Source: Herbinix sp. (GTDB lineage Bacteria > Bacillota > Clostridia > Lachnospirales > Lachnospiraceae). From it: DNA of 64,000 nucleotides. This document shows positions 19,600-30,427 of this stretch, one piece after another. Both the position numbers and the translations under genes were made by a program. The stretch covers positions 1-64,000 of the forward strand of contig JAQZBN010000015.1 in NCBI GenBank assembly GCA_029238935.1, given 5' to 3'. Below the pieces are notes generated by a model. It did not search any database. It had not been told where the DNA came from and was given only the letters and a program-made list of their open reading frames with translations. Position 1 is the stretch's first letter, and the number at the start of each line of letters is the position of its first letter.

Positions 19600-20019
19600 T
19601 TATAAAGATACAATTACATTCTTCTTTGCGCTTTCTGGAAGATTATTCAAATTCACAGAGATACTGATAATGAAATTAACTTGGAAACGTTCCGATAACT
19701 TTTCTAATTTAGATAGAACATATTCCATAGTATCCGCACTCGTATAAGCTATTTTTAAAAAGCTATCTAAATATACTGCTTGCAGATCATGGTCTTCAGA
19801 GATAATACCACTGATAAAACCTAGAAATTCATGTTGATTCTCAATAAAATAATCCAATACATTCACTAACCTAATTTTATTACTGAGTTCGTACATATGC
19901 TTATTGCTTTTGTCAAGATAAACAATACTTCCTTTGGCTGCTCGGACTTCCGAGTTAGCTTTTTCGATAAGAATTTTTGTTTTACCCTTACCTTTCTCAC
20001 CTGCAATTATCTGTATCAT
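19600..20019 (-). CDS. Small P-loop protein, function unknown
   Basis: N-terminal Walker A IIAGEKGKGKTK in a 139-aa protein; AVYLDSFL may be a Walker B-like segment. Confidence 0.6.
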   Translation of the reverse strand: MIQIIAGEKGKGKTKILIEKANSEVRAAKGSIVYLDKSNKHMYELSNKIRLVNVLDYFIENQHEFLGFISGIISEDHDLQAVYLDSFLKIAYTSADTMEYVLSKLEKLSERFQVNFIISISVNLNNLPESAKKNVIVSL

Positions 20020-20218
20020 TGTAATCTCCTCCTTATGATGGGCGCAACGAATGTTTTTTTTGCGGTGCCAATAATTAAATTGTACTTTTTGTATAAAATT
20101 CCGGTATTTATATTTTAATTATAGTATACATGTAACGAAAAAACAACTATAAATTTCTAAACAAAGAAAATAAATACTTTCATTTTATATGTAGGAATGT
20201 TGGTTTATTACGTATTTT

Positions 20219-21193
20219 TTATTCAACATTTTCTTTTAATAGTAAATGAGACATCTGTGAATATAAAGAACTACTATCTTCTGCATTTAAAATCACAGAG
20301 ATGCAATCATGATCCTCTTGGTTCTTACTTAATAAAATTAAGCAATTACCAGCTTTTGATGTAGTACCTGTTTTACCACCTAAAACTTGAATGTTCAAGG
20401 GAATATCAACAGTACCAGTCAAATACTGATTTGTAGTTTGAAAGGATTTCGTTTGATCAATACCGTCTTGGGTACGATAAGTAGCTGTATATTCTTTCAA
20501 TTCAATAATAGAACGAAAGGTATCGTATTTAATCAGTTCATTAAATATGAGATATAAATCATAAGCTGTGGTATAATGATTTTCATCATGTAAACCATGA
20601 GGATTGATAAAGTTTGATTCTGTTGCACCAACTTTTCGTACCTCATCATTCATCATCTCTGCAAAAGCTGCTTCACTACCACCTACATGTTCTGCAATTG
20701 CTAAAGCAGCATCATTTCCGGAATAGATTAAAAGGCTATGCAGTAACACATCCATCGTGACAACATCGCCTTCTTTCCATCCACATAGTTTAGCTCCTGG
20801 TTCTGTTATATGAGAAGCATTATAACTGATGGTCACAGAATCTGTTAATTCTGCATTTTTTAATACCACCAAAGCTGTTGCTAGTTTTGTAAGACTAGCA
20901 GGATATAATCTGTCATATACATGATCAGCATAAACTATTTCATTTGTAATTGTGTCCACACTTAAAACTGCTTTGCTGGTTAGGGTGTTGTCTCCACCAA
21001 CATTATTTTCATTCTTAACGATAGCCAGATTCTTCCCGTAAAAATCATTATTATCCGCATTGATATAAAATCCGGTATCATAATTTATGACGGATTGACT
21101 CTCGTAATAGGGTAGAAATGTCTCTGTGGATTTTTGACACCCATTAAGCAATAACAGCGTTGGAATAATAATACGAATTATTTTTATCTTCAT
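20219..21193 (-). CDS. D-alanyl-D-alanine carboxypeptidase (S11), putative lipoprotein
   Basis: PASLTKLATALVV (SxxK), SGNDAALAIAEHVGG (SxN-like), GGKTGTTSKAG (KTG); lipobox-like LLLNGC at the N-terminus. Confidence 0.9.
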   Translation of the reverse strand: MKIKIIRIIIPTLLLLNGCQKSTETFLPYYESQSVINYDTGFYINADNNDFYGKNLAIVKNENNVGGDNTLTSKAVLSVDTITNEIVYADHVYDRLYPASLTKLATALVVLKNAELTDSVTISYNASHITEPGAKLCGWKEGDVVTMDVLLHSLLIYSGNDAALAIAEHVGGSEAAFAEMMNDEVRKVGATESNFINPHGLHDENHYTTAYDLYLIFNELIKYDTFRSIIELKEYTATYRTQDGIDQTKSFQTTNQYLTGTVDIPLNIQVLGGKTGTTSKAGNCLILLSKNQEDHDCISVILNAEDSSSLYSQMSHLLLKENVE

Positions 21194-21208
21194 AGTGAAT
21201 TAACCTTC

Positions 21209-21607
21209 TTATGATTTAAAAATATCTCTCCAATCCAAGTCACCACGATCCAAGGCTTTGATTAAAAGCTCTGCAGTTGCAAGATTCGTTGCCAAGGGAA
21301 TGTTATGTTTATCACATAGCTGAAAAATATTATTAACATCCGGTTCATGAGATTTGGGAGTCAATGGATCTCTTAAGAATATGACTAAATCGATTTGGTT
21401 ATGTTCGATTTGTGATCCTAATTGTTGTTCACCGCCAAGATGTCCGGCAAGATACTTGTGAACACTTAAATTAGTAACCTCCTCAATCAAACGACCTGTG
21501 GTACCGGTTGCATAAAGATTATTCTTGCTAAGAATACCTCGGTAAGCAATACAAAAGTTTTGCATCAGTTTCTTTTTTGCATCATGAGCAATCATCCCTA
21601 TATTCAT
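21209..21607 (-). CDS. mgsA: Methylglyoxal synthase
   Basis: [47 protein letters not shown]. Confidence 0.95.
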   Translation of the reverse strand: MNIGMIAHDAKKKLMQNFCIAYRGILSKNNLYATGTTGRLIEEVTNLSVHKYLAGHLGGEQQLGSQIEHNQIDLVIFLRDPLTPKSHEPDVNNIFQLCDKHNIPLATNLATAELLIKALDRGDLDWRDIFKS

Positions 21608-21813
21608 GTTGTTACCCCCTTATCTTCTTTTTGTGTACTAAATTTAGAACATTCCAATGAAAAAAGTATGCCTAATTCTTCTGTTCTCTTCTTTGTATCA
21701 TACTAAATACATAATAATGATTTATTTAATCCTATGATTGAATCATAACCAATAAAACCATGTTTTTACAATCATTATAAAAGAAAATTTATATTTTAAG
21801 AATTATTACATAC

Positions 21814-21868
21814 CTAGCTCGGAAGGCTGAAGCATCTTTATTAAGATACAGCCAACACTGAGCATAGT
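21814..21868. other. Candidate structured RNA/DNA element (stacked helices)
   Basis: Nested pairing CTAGCTC/GAGCaTAG, GGCTG/CAGCC, ATCTT/AAGAT with a 4-nt apical loop in an otherwise AT-rich 430-bp gap. Strand unknown. Confidence 0.4.
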
Positions 21869-22037
21869 CAATGGTCAAAACGATTTCCCTTTACAAAATC
21901 AATCAAGATAAAACAAGTACAATGTAATAAATTACTATTACTATGATAGGAAGAAAGTAGTAATAATGGAGAGTTACAACATTAACCGATACATAATAAC
22001 ATTGTCTTATAAAATCTGATTTTGAACGTTAGTGATA

Positions 22038-22313
22038 TTATTTTTTAGAGGACTTCATATCTTTGATTGGAATGTTTGCAAATAAAGCGGGTACTGTACC
22101 ATTATTTGAATCAGATTCCGTCTGAGTAATCTTAATATCAAGTCCTTCTAAATCTATTTCAATATATTTGGAAATTACGGCTATAATATCATTCTTAATT
22201 TGTTCCATAATTTCCGGGGAGCAGCCTGCTCTGTCTGAAACCAAAACAAGTTTTAACCTATCCTTTGCAATGGTGCCGGTACCCTTTCGTTTAAAAAAAT
22301 CTGCGAAGCTCAT
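22038..22313 (-). CDS. minE: Cell division topological specificity factor MinE
   Basis: RLKLVLVSDRAGCSPEIMEQIKNDIIAVISKYIEID. Confidence 0.95.
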   Translation of the reverse strand: MSFADFFKRKGTGTIAKDRLKLVLVSDRAGCSPEIMEQIKNDIIAVISKYIEIDLEGLDIKITQTESDSNNGTVPALFANIPIKDMKSSKK

Positions 22314-22326
22314 TTATACGTCCCCC

Positions 22327-23118
22327 CTAATTCTTCCTTTGTTTACCAAACAGTTTACCAAAAATACCTTTCTTTTCATTAAGATCTAAGAAAGGAACAT
22401 CCTCTCCGGTAATTCTCTTTGAGATGTTCATGTATGCTCTTCCTGCGAGGGAATCGGATCCTACCAGAGGTTCACCTTGATTTGTCGAGATAACGATATT
22501 TTCATCATCTGGAACTATACCAATCAAATCTACGGCCAGTATTTCACATACATCCTCACTGGACATCATGTCCCCACGCTTTACCATATCCATACGAATA
22601 CGGTTAACAATTAGGTGAGTTTGTTTCATGTCATTTGCTTCCAACAGTCCTATGATGCGGTCTGCATCACGTACTGCGGAAACTTCAGGTGTAGTAACAA
22701 CTAATGCTCTATCTGCACCGGCTATTGCATTCTTAAAACCTTGTTCAATTCCAGCAGGACAGTCCATTAATATGTAATCAAATTCATCTTTCAGCTCTTC
22801 TGCTAATTTTTTCATCTGCTCCGGTGTTACAGCATTCTTATCTCTGGTTTGTGCGGAAGGCAATAAGTATAGATTGGGATAACGTTTATCTTTAATCAAA
22901 GCATTGCGAATTCTGCAAGTACCTTCGATTACATCTACAAGATTATATACAATACGATTTTCCAATCCCATAACAACGTCTAAATTCCTTAAACCGATAT
23001 CGGTATCAATCAATACAACTTTCTTGTCCAGTTTAGCAAGGCCGGTTCCAACATTGGCTGTAGTCGTTGTCTTACCAACGCCACCTTTTCCTGATGTTAC
23101 TACAATAACTTCACCCAT
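22327..23118 (-). CDS. minD: Septum site-determining ATPase MinD
   Basis: VTSGKGGVGKTTTTANVGTGLA deviant Walker A; C-terminal amphipathic KGIFGKLFGKQRKN. Confidence 0.97.
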   Translation of the reverse strand: MGEVIVVTSGKGGVGKTTTTANVGTGLAKLDKKVVLIDTDIGLRNLDVVMGLENRIVYNLVDVIEGTCRIRNALIKDKRYPNLYLLPSAQTRDKNAVTPEQMKKLAEELKDEFDYILMDCPAGIEQGFKNAIAGADRALVVTTPEVSAVRDADRIIGLLEANDMKQTHLIVNRIRMDMVKRGDMMSSEDVCEILAVDLIGIVPDDENIVISTNQGEPLVGSDSLAGRAYMNISKRITGEDVPFLDLNEKKGIFGKLFGKQRKN

Positions 23119-23157
23119 TTAATTTCCTCCAACTATATTAAATTCATTTATTCCGCT

Positions 23158-23823
23158 TTATAAGTTGATATCATTAATGATATTTTTGTTCAGCGGTTCA
23201 ATATAAATATTACCATCTTCTAAAAATGCAATCTTTGCTTCCTTCGCTTCATCCTTCATTGGTTTATCAGGAGCTCTGGCAATCGTATCTGCAATTCTAA
23301 TCTGAGTGGGGATCATGTCGAGTGCTACAACAAAGGAATTGGTATTTCCACATGCACCAGCAAAGGCGGTTCCCTTGAGGGAACCCAGTACAATGATATT
23401 ACCTTTCGATACTACCCTTGCACCGTGGTTCACGTCCCCTATGATAACAACGCTAGTTTCAAATTCTAAAGATGCTCCAGAACGAAGGATTCCCTTATAA
23501 AACTGCCCTGTATTATTATTTAAGTCCATCAACTTCTGTTCTAGGGTCTTTTTAAAAAGTTCTTCCTTATCGGGGTCATTCTCGATCACGCATACGACAT
23601 GCATGTCCGAATTTTCACTGATGACGTCCAGTACTTCTTTCTGTTGTTCATTCGTCAGCTTACGTCCTTCAAAACTGATTGCCATTTTAGCATTTTCGAA
23701 GAATTTACCGGATTCTCTGAACTTTTCGGCAATTAAATGTTTTAACTCCTCAAATTCAATTTCAGGATTTAACACAACGACGATGCCATATTTATTTCCC
23801 TTTATAATTACTGAATTATTCAT
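23158..23823 (-). CDS. minC: Septum site-determining protein MinC
   Basis: LRSGASLEFETSVVIIGDVNHGARVVSKGNIIVLGSLKGTAFAGA. Confidence 0.95.
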   Translation of the reverse strand: MNNSVIIKGNKYGIVVVLNPEIEFEELKHLIAEKFRESGKFFENAKMAISFEGRKLTNEQQKEVLDVISENSDMHVVCVIENDPDKEELFKKTLEQKLMDLNNNTGQFYKGILRSGASLEFETSVVIIGDVNHGARVVSKGNIIVLGSLKGTAFAGACGNTNSFVVALDMIPTQIRIADTIARAPDKPMKDEAKEAKIAFLEDGNIYIEPLNKNIINDINL

Positions 23824-23901
23824 ATCATTCTCCTTTTTTAGAACCTCATGCCTGCCACAGAAGATTGAAAGAACATGAAAAGCTAAATATTTATTGGTAT
23901 T

Positions 23902-26754
23902 TTAATCAGAGAAAGTATCGTTATTTGCTTCAGGCACGGTAACTTCACCACCTACAACATCATCCGGTTCCTCTAAATTATAATAATATTTATATATATC
24001 GCGGACTAACTCAGCAGCGTTACTGGAGGTATTGCCATTCGGTATTACTGCAGTTACAGATATCTCAGGATTTTGGTATGGTGCATAGGATACAAACAAA
24101 GCATTATTCAGGTTAACTTTACTAATCTGAGATGTTCCTGTTTTTCCAGCCACAGTGACACCAAAATTTTTATAGAGTTGATATACAGATCCACCAGGGG
24201 CGTTCACTACAGAGTACATTCCGCTTTGAACCGTATCCCAGGTACTTTCTTTCACATTTGATAAATCCTGATATACCGCTGCATCGTTGTTTACGATCAC
24301 TTGTCCGTCTTTATCTACGATTTTATCCATAATAGTTAGATTATAACAAGTTCCACGGTTTGCCAAGGTGGTTACATATCGAGCCAATTGAACTGGAGTA
24401 TAAACATTACTGCCTTGTCCAATCGCAGATCGTACGGGGTCCTTATCGGAAACATGAGGTTCTGCTTCACTTAATTCAATACCGGAAGTTACATCTAACC
24501 CAAACAAGGAAGCATATTTTGCCAATCGTTCCAAACCATATTGCTCCTTAAATTTACCGGTACTATCAACACTGAGTGAGAATCCCATCTCATAGAAGAA
24601 AAAGTTACAGGATACTTTTAATGCATCAACAATATTAACGGAACCATGGGAGCCTGGGTAAATATGACACTTTGCCGGTGGATTAATCCTCGTAAACTCT
24701 CCTAAGTCAAGAATTCGATCCGTTGGCGATATGATTCCTTCTTCTAAAGAAGCTACCGAGGTAAGCATTTTAAATGTAGATCCAGGTGCAGTTCTCTGGT
24801 AAGTAGGTCGATTCATTAATGGATAAGAAAGATCATCTAATAATTGGTTGTAATAATCTGAGTCAACCTTATTCGCCAATAGATTATTATCATAGCTAGG
24901 GTAAGTAACAAGAGCAAGAACATCTCCATTCCTTACGTCGGTTACAACTAAAGAGCCACTACATGGCTCTAATGCCAACATAGCAGGTGTTATCTCCAAG
25001 GATATTAACTTGTCCTTCATAAAATCATAAGGAGAATAATGACCTGACTTTAAACTGTCAACTGTTTCCTTATTATATTCTAACACACCTTGCTCGAATA
25101 ATAAAAGACAAATTTCTGTTCCTGATAATTTGTACGAAAATACTAAATTACGGTAGATTTTTTTATTGAATGTGCCATCATCTTTAAGAATATCCTTCGT
25201 ATAGGAGATTAATTTGGTATATAGCTCTTCCGCACTATAATATTCATCGCCAACGTTTAATTTCGATAAGTCAATCCAGTTTTTCGAAATTGCATATTGC
25301 AGAAAGCTACTTAAACTGATTTTATCGTTACGATAATCCATTGTTGTAGGATCATCGATCGGTATTTGTTTTGTTAAGAGTATCTCCTTATCCCCTAATA
25401 CTTTATAGAAATAGTCGAGATAATCCTCCATATCGCCGGTAGTATTACTTGTTTTGGTGTTATCAAAAGCAAGCAATGAATCTAGCTGAGCAAAAATGGT
25501 TTGCATTTGTGATTGGAATTTTTGATATACTTGATGTTCTAAATCGGATGAATCCGGATCAGAAAAACGATGAATATCAATAATATTATTATTAATCAAT
25601 GCATTATATACTTCATAGATCGGTGTTAAAATGTCAGCAGCGCTTTCACCTTTTGAACCGTAATTCATATCTGGACGTAATTTGCCGATCAGGATTCCGG
25701 CTATTTTTTTCTCCAAAATATGGTAAGCAGCCTTTTGAAGATCACTGTCAATGGTTAGATATAAATCATTTCCTGCAGTGGGCTCTGTTCGGTCAACTAC
25801 TTCGACGACTTTACCAAAGTTATTGACGGTAACAATTTCACTACCCTTAGTACCACTGAGGTATTCCTCATATTCTTTCTCTAATCCGGTTTTACCGATA
25901 ATATCAGAGGAATTATAGTTCTCGTTTTTTGCTTCTTCATAACCAGCCAATTCATCAGCACTGATTAAACCGGTATAGCCGAGCATATGAGCAAAATATG
26001 GACTATCGTAATAATATCGCTTTGATTGCTGTTTAATCTCTACACCGGGCAAAAGGGCACTGTCTTCCATAATTGCGGCCACAGTTTCTTCACTTACACT
26101 TGAGGCAACAGTAATCTGTAAATATTTTGGGTAATTCAATAACAAAGCATAACGTACTGCCATGATTTTTATAGCTTCTTCTGTAGTATAATCATCAGAA
26201 ATGTCAAACATATTGGTTATATTCTTCTGTCCATGTTTTAAAAACTCAAATACTTCTTCCGGTGTTGCATTTTTCTGCTCTTCTGTTAATTGATTATCTT
26301 CCAGTACATAGGTAAATGCATTTTTTAAAAATCGAGTTAACGCGGAATCTTTTACCGTAAACTCTAATTCACCTTGTTCATTTTTTATGATGTAGAACTC
26401 AGTATCCAATGTAGTACCATTTTCTTCTATAATATTGATTAATCTTAGTATTACTTCATTCCGTTGTTCATTGGAAGTTAATTCTGTACTATCTTCAATC
26501 ATAACAGAATAGGATAATACATTTGTTGCTAAGAGCTTTCCCTTTCGATCATATATATTACCACGGGTGCTCTTAATCTCCCGGCTTTTGGTTTTTTTGA
26601 AATTTTGTTCGGCTACTTCTGTCGGCCCTTGAACAATCTGTAAGACAAATAACCGATTAATTAAGATAGCAATTAAGGCTATATAAATAAGGGCTATTGG
26701 TAGAAGCCTTGAAGTTAATATCTTTTTTAATTTTTCTACTACTATGTCTAGCAA
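23902..26754 (-). CDS. mrdA: Penicillin-binding protein 2 (MrdA family)
   Basis: Class B PBP with SxxK (APGSTFKML) and KTGTS motifs, N-terminal TM, directly downstream of mreD. Confidence 0.93.
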   Translation of the reverse strand: MLDIVVEKLKKILTSRLLPIALIYIALIAILINRLFVLQIVQGPTEVAEQNFKKTKSREIKSTRGNIYDRKGKLLATNVLSYSVMIEDSTELTSNEQRNEVILRLINIIEENGTTLDTEFYIIKNEQGELEFTVKDSALTRFLKNAFTYVLEDNQLTEEQKNATPEEVFEFLKHGQKNITNMFDISDDYTTEEAIKIMAVRYALLLNYPKYLQITVASSVSEETVAAIMEDSALLPGVEIKQQSKRYYYDSPYFAHMLGYTGLISADELAGYEEAKNENYNSSDIIGKTGLEKEYEEYLSGTKGSEIVTVNNFGKVVEVVDRTEPTAGNDLYLTIDSDLQKAAYHILEKKIAGILIGKLRPDMNYGSKGESAADILTPIYEVYNALINNNIIDIHRFSDPDSSDLEHQVYQKFQSQMQTIFAQLDSLLAFDNTKTSNTTGDMEDYLDYFYKVLGDKEILLTKQIPIDDPTTMDYRNDKISLSSFLQYAISKNWIDLSKLNVGDEYYSAEELYTKLISYTKDILKDDGTFNKKIYRNLVFSYKLSGTEICLLLFEQGVLEYNKETVDSLKSGHYSPYDFMKDKLISLEITPAMLALEPCSGSLVVTDVRNGDVLALVTYPSYDNNLLANKVDSDYYNQLLDDLSYPLMNRPTYQRTAPGSTFKMLTSVASLEEGIISPTDRILDLGEFTRINPPAKCHIYPGSHGSVNIVDALKVSCNFFFYEMGFSLSVDSTGKFKEQYGLERLAKYASLFGLDVTSGIELSEAEPHVSDKDPVRSAIGQGSNVYTPVQLARYVTTLANRGTCYNLTIMDKIVDKDGQVIVNNDAAVYQDLSNVKESTWDTVQSGMYSVVNAPGGSVYQLYKNFGVTVAGKTGTSQISKVNLNNALFVSYAPYQNPEISVTAVIPNGNTSSNAAELVRDIYKYYYNLEEPDDVVGGEVTVPEANNDTFSD

Positions 26755-26756
26755 TT

Positions 26757-27263
26757 TTATGCCTCCTCATTTCTGGTTCGATTTAATCGCATATTTATCA
26801 TATGTAGCAGCTTATACAAAAAAATCGAGATTACAACGGTATAGATAACCTCCGGTAATATCATACGTCTTAAATAGTATAAGATATTTAATCGGCTTCG
26901 TAATAAAAACTCAAAGATATAATAAAGGAAGCCGTAGATTAAATCACTTACAGCAACGAAGATGATCGGTAGGGTGTAATCATCTTCAGAATATATCTTA
27001 TGAGAAAAGCCGACGAAATAACCAATCAGCATATAGAACAATGCATAGAGACCAACCACATTGCCAAAGCTTAAGTCTACTAATAGACCGCTAAAAAGGC
27101 CTACAAAGAGACCGGTCATTCTGCCTCGCATATAAGCCGTTGATACTACTAATATGAGTAATAGGTTTGGCATTACCTTCGCCATGGCGATGTAATGAAA
27201 CATGGTACTCTGGATTAAAAAACATATTATAATCTCAATTGCAATTACAATCAATCGTTTCAC
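26757..27263 (-). CDS. mreD: Rod shape-determining protein MreD
   Basis: Small polytopic protein between mreC and PBP2; MPNLLLILVVSTAYMRGRMTGLFVGLFSGLLVDL. Confidence 0.92.
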   Translation of the reverse strand: MKRLIVIAIEIIICFLIQSTMFHYIAMAKVMPNLLLILVVSTAYMRGRMTGLFVGLFSGLLVDLSFGNVVGLYALFYMLIGYFVGFSHKIYSEDDYTLPIIFVAVSDLIYGFLYYIFEFLLRSRLNILYYLRRMILPEVIYTVVISIFLYKLLHMINMRLNRTRNEEA

Positions 27264-27281
27264 AAAATTACCTACTTTTTA

Positions 27282-28133
27282 CTAATCTATTAGGGGTTCT
27301 TTCAGCTCTGTTATAATAAGAACCTCTTCCAACCGTTCGAAGTCGACTACTGGGGTAAGATATGCTGTTTTTGTCATATTACTTGGATCTAGTTTGATAT
27401 CACTGATATATCCAATCAAGATACCCTGTAAAAAATTCGGGCTGATATGTGAAGTTACCACTTCATATCCGTCAGCAATCTCAGCATCCTTACTAATTAA
27501 TTCAACTCTTATTTTGCCTGAATCCAGAAGCTCAAGATCTCCTTTTACAAAACAGGTATCTGCTGTTTTTAAAAACATACCACTGACATTACTTTTGTCA
27601 TCAATGATTGATCTGACAATGGAGTAATTTTGATGTACCTCGGTAATAATTCCAGCTAAGCCATTGCCTGCTAAAACATTATTATCTACTTCCAGCCCAT
27701 CCTCACGACCCTTGTCTATGGTAAAAACATTATACCAGTTGTTAGAGTCTTTACTAATTACTCTAGCAGCTACTTTTGGATAATCAGCATATTTTTGATC
27801 TAGTTCATATAACTTACGTAAACCGTCTAATTCATACTTGTCCTGTAAAAGGATTTTATTTTCATAAGTTAATACACTGACCTGATCTTTTAATTTTTCA
27901 TTTTCTTCGAGTAAGTCATTCATACTTTTCAAAGTATCCATCTTATCGGTTATAAAACTTCCAATTGAATTAATACCTCGCTGCATCGGTGAAATCACAG
28001 TACCTACTGCCGATTTCAACGGTGTTAATTTTTCACCATATCGAAAAGATATAAAAATCAAACAGATACAAAGTATAATGCACACGATAAGAACATGTTT
28101 GGGATTGATATGGATTTTTGTTCTTCGTCTCAT
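27282..28133 (-). CDS. mreC: Rod shape-determining protein MreC
   Basis: N-terminal TM, coiled coil, ARVISKDSNNWYNVFTIDKGREDGLEVDNNVLAGNGLAGIITEV. Confidence 0.95.
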   Translation of the reverse strand: MRRRTKIHINPKHVLIVCIILCICLIFISFRYGEKLTPLKSAVGTVISPMQRGINSIGSFITDKMDTLKSMNDLLEENEKLKDQVSVLTYENKILLQDKYELDGLRKLYELDQKYADYPKVAARVISKDSNNWYNVFTIDKGREDGLEVDNNVLAGNGLAGIITEVHQNYSIVRSIIDDKSNVSGMFLKTADTCFVKGDLELLDSGKIRVELISKDAEIADGYEVVTSHISPNFLQGILIGYISDIKLDPSNMTKTAYLTPVVDFERLEEVLIITELKEPLID

Positions 28134-28155
28134 ATTATCTCCTATATCTATTTTA

Positions 28156-29178
28156 TTAATTTAGTATTGTTGTTTGTCTTAAGGTCCCTGCAAGGGAAGA
28201 TAGCTTATGATCCTCCATGATTTTACCTAAGCCGTTTACTACGGTATTAGCCGGATCACTGCAAATATTGATTTTTAAATCAGTTTCCTGACGGAGTAAA
28301 TCATCAAGTCCCGAAATCTGAGCAGAACCTCCGGTGATATAGATGCCGCTGTCAATAATATCGGAAGAAATTTCCGGAGGAGTTCTCTCTAATATTATTT
28401 TTATCGCATCTATAATAGAATATAGATATTCGTAGATAGATTCATATACTGTATCAGAACTGATTTCCATTTCTGTCGGCAGACCGTTTACAACGTCGCG
28501 GCCAAATACTTTAATTGATGCTTGGAATGAACTAAATGCACAGGCGAGCTTTTTCTTAATATTCTCTGCTGTTTTGTCCCCGATTAAGAGGTTGTATTTT
28601 CTCTTAACAATATTTTTAATTGCTTCGTCAATCTTGTTACCGCCAACCGGTATTAACTTACTGAGTACAATCCCGCCCAGAGAAAGTATCGATACTTCTG
28701 TGGTGTCCGCACCGATATCAACAATCATAACACCTTTTGCTGTGGTGATATCAAGACCGGCACCGATGGCATCAGCGATTGGTTTTTCTACTATCTTAAT
28801 TTTACCTGCTTTCATATTGGAGCTGGCAATTAAATCATAGAAGGATCTACGTTCTACTTCAGTAATATCAGTAGGGGTAGCCACAATAAAATCCACAGAA
28901 CCTAAACGACGATTTTTATTAATACGTAACATTAAATGATTTAACATTGCTAGCATGTTTGCAACATCTGCGATTACACCATTTCGTACCGGATAAGTAA
29001 CTAAGATATTGGATGGTGCTTTTTCATACATCTCGAAAGCTTCATTACCGGTAGCTATGATCGTTTTACGATCGGCAATTGCGATGATATTCCGCTCATC
29101 AAGTACAATTCCATCACCCTTCTTGTAAATTTTTATCGTGCTTGTACCAAAATCTATTCCATATGCTTTTGACGACAT
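28156..29178 (-). CDS. mreB: Rod shape-determining protein MreB
   Basis: Actin-like ATPase motifs GIDFGTSTIKIY, IVDIGADTTEVSILS, ITGGSAQISGLDDLL. Confidence 0.96.
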   Translation of the reverse strand: MSSKAYGIDFGTSTIKIYKKGDGIVLDERNIIAIADRKTIIATGNEAFEMYEKAPSNILVTYPVRNGVIADVANMLAMLNHLMLRINKNRRLGSVDFIVATPTDITEVERRSFYDLIASSNMKAGKIKIVEKPIADAIGAGLDITTAKGVMIVDIGADTTEVSILSLGGIVLSKLIPVGGNKIDEAIKNIVKRKYNLLIGDKTAENIKKKLACAFSSFQASIKVFGRDVVNGLPTEMEISSDTVYESIYEYLYSIIDAIKIILERTPPEISSDIIDSGIYITGGSAQISGLDDLLRQETDLKINICSDPANTVVNGLGKIMEDHKLSSLAGTLRQTTILN

Positions 29179-29241
29179 AGTTAATCCTCCTATTACTAAC
29201 TAAAATTAAATAATCAAACAGGGATAAGACTAGTCAAGTAA

Positions 29242-29949
29242 TTATATGAGTCCCTGTTCTTTTAAACTAATATATCTATTATCACCAATAATAATATGAT
29301 CCATAAGTGTTATGCCGATTAAATTACCAGCTTCTTTTATTCTCTTAGTAACTCGAATGTCTTCTGAGCTAGGGGTTGGATCACCACTAGGATGATTGTG
29401 TAAGAGAATGATATTAACAGCCTCATATTTTAATGCTGACAGAAATACTTCCCTCGTAGGCATAATTGAGGTGTTGACGGTACCAGTGGAAATGACCATA
29501 TCTTTGATGATTCTATTCTTCGAGTCCATCATCAGTAGAAGAACCTGTTCCGTTGTCAGATGACGCATGTCCTGCATAAAGTAATCAGCCACTGATTGTG
29601 GAGTGACAAGTTTTAATTGCTCTTTATGTGTTTCTTTCGCCATTCGCTTGGTGAGTTCTGCAATGCAGAGTAGCTGAAGTGCTTTTACTCTGCCGATACC
29701 ACTAATGGTTCTTAACTCTTTCATCGTTACGTAATTTAGACCTTTTAAGCCTTTGTAAGTGGTGCTGTTTAAAATATGAATTGCCAGATCAACGGAACGT
29801 AAATTTTTGGTACCGGTACGAATAATCACAGCAAGTAATTCTGCATCGGTTAAAGCTTGCGCTCCATAGGTTTCACATTTTTCATATGGTTGTTCAGAAG
29901 AAGGAAGTTCCTTCACGGTTAAATAATTTGTATTCATGATACCCTCCAA
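29242..29949 (-). CDS. radC: RadC family JAB-domain protein
   Basis: LLHNHPSGDPTPSSEDIRVTKRIKEAGNLIGITLMDHIIIGD. Confidence 0.95.
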   Translation of the reverse strand: MEGIMNTNYLTVKELPSSEQPYEKCETYGAQALTDAELLAVIIRTGTKNLRSVDLAIHILNSTTYKGLKGLNYVTMKELRTISGIGRVKALQLLCIAELTKRMAKETHKEQLKLVTPQSVADYFMQDMRHLTTEQVLLLMMDSKNRIIKDMVISTGTVNTSIMPTREVFLSALKYEAVNIILLHNHPSGDPTPSSEDIRVTKRIKEAGNLIGITLMDHIIIGDNRYISLKEQGLI

Positions 29950-30006
29950 TTACTTCTCTCTCCAAGAAATCAGTTGGTTCATGATTAGTGGTTCTACAGA
30001 AAATGA

Positions 30007-30282
30007 TTATATCCTTTTATAAACAAATATAGATGCAACCGCACCTATAATACTAGCAACGGTAATTCTTATCTGCAGACCAAAGCTTATGGTAATAACG
30101 CCAAGATTTAATCTTACGATATTATCCTTTCCCGGATCGCCGATACCAAAATCCATACCATAATTCAACCAGCTTAATCCTTTCATCTCCTTTGTTAAGT
30201 AGCCTAAAAAGCTACCGATTACAATACCAGCAAGAATAAGTAAGAATAATGCCCAGTTGTTTTTGCCGTATGTTTTTGCCAC
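30007..30282 (-). CDS. DUF4321-like small membrane protein
   Basis: 91-aa two-TM protein next to radC (NNWALFLLILAGIVIGSFLGYL). Confidence 0.7.
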   Translation of the reverse strand: MAKTYGKNNWALFLLILAGIVIGSFLGYLTKEMKGLSWLNYGMDFGIGDPGKDNIVRLNLGVITISFGLQIRITVASIIGAVASIFVYKRI

Positions 30283-30427
30283 GGTTTAGCGCCTCCTTCC
30301 GGTTATTTCAGTAAATGTTATAATCTCCCATAATCATAATCAGAAAATTATTATACTACATTTTATCACAAGAATGGTAATTTGTATATAAAAAATATGG
30401 AAGGAAAGCCAAGCGAAGTTAATCATA

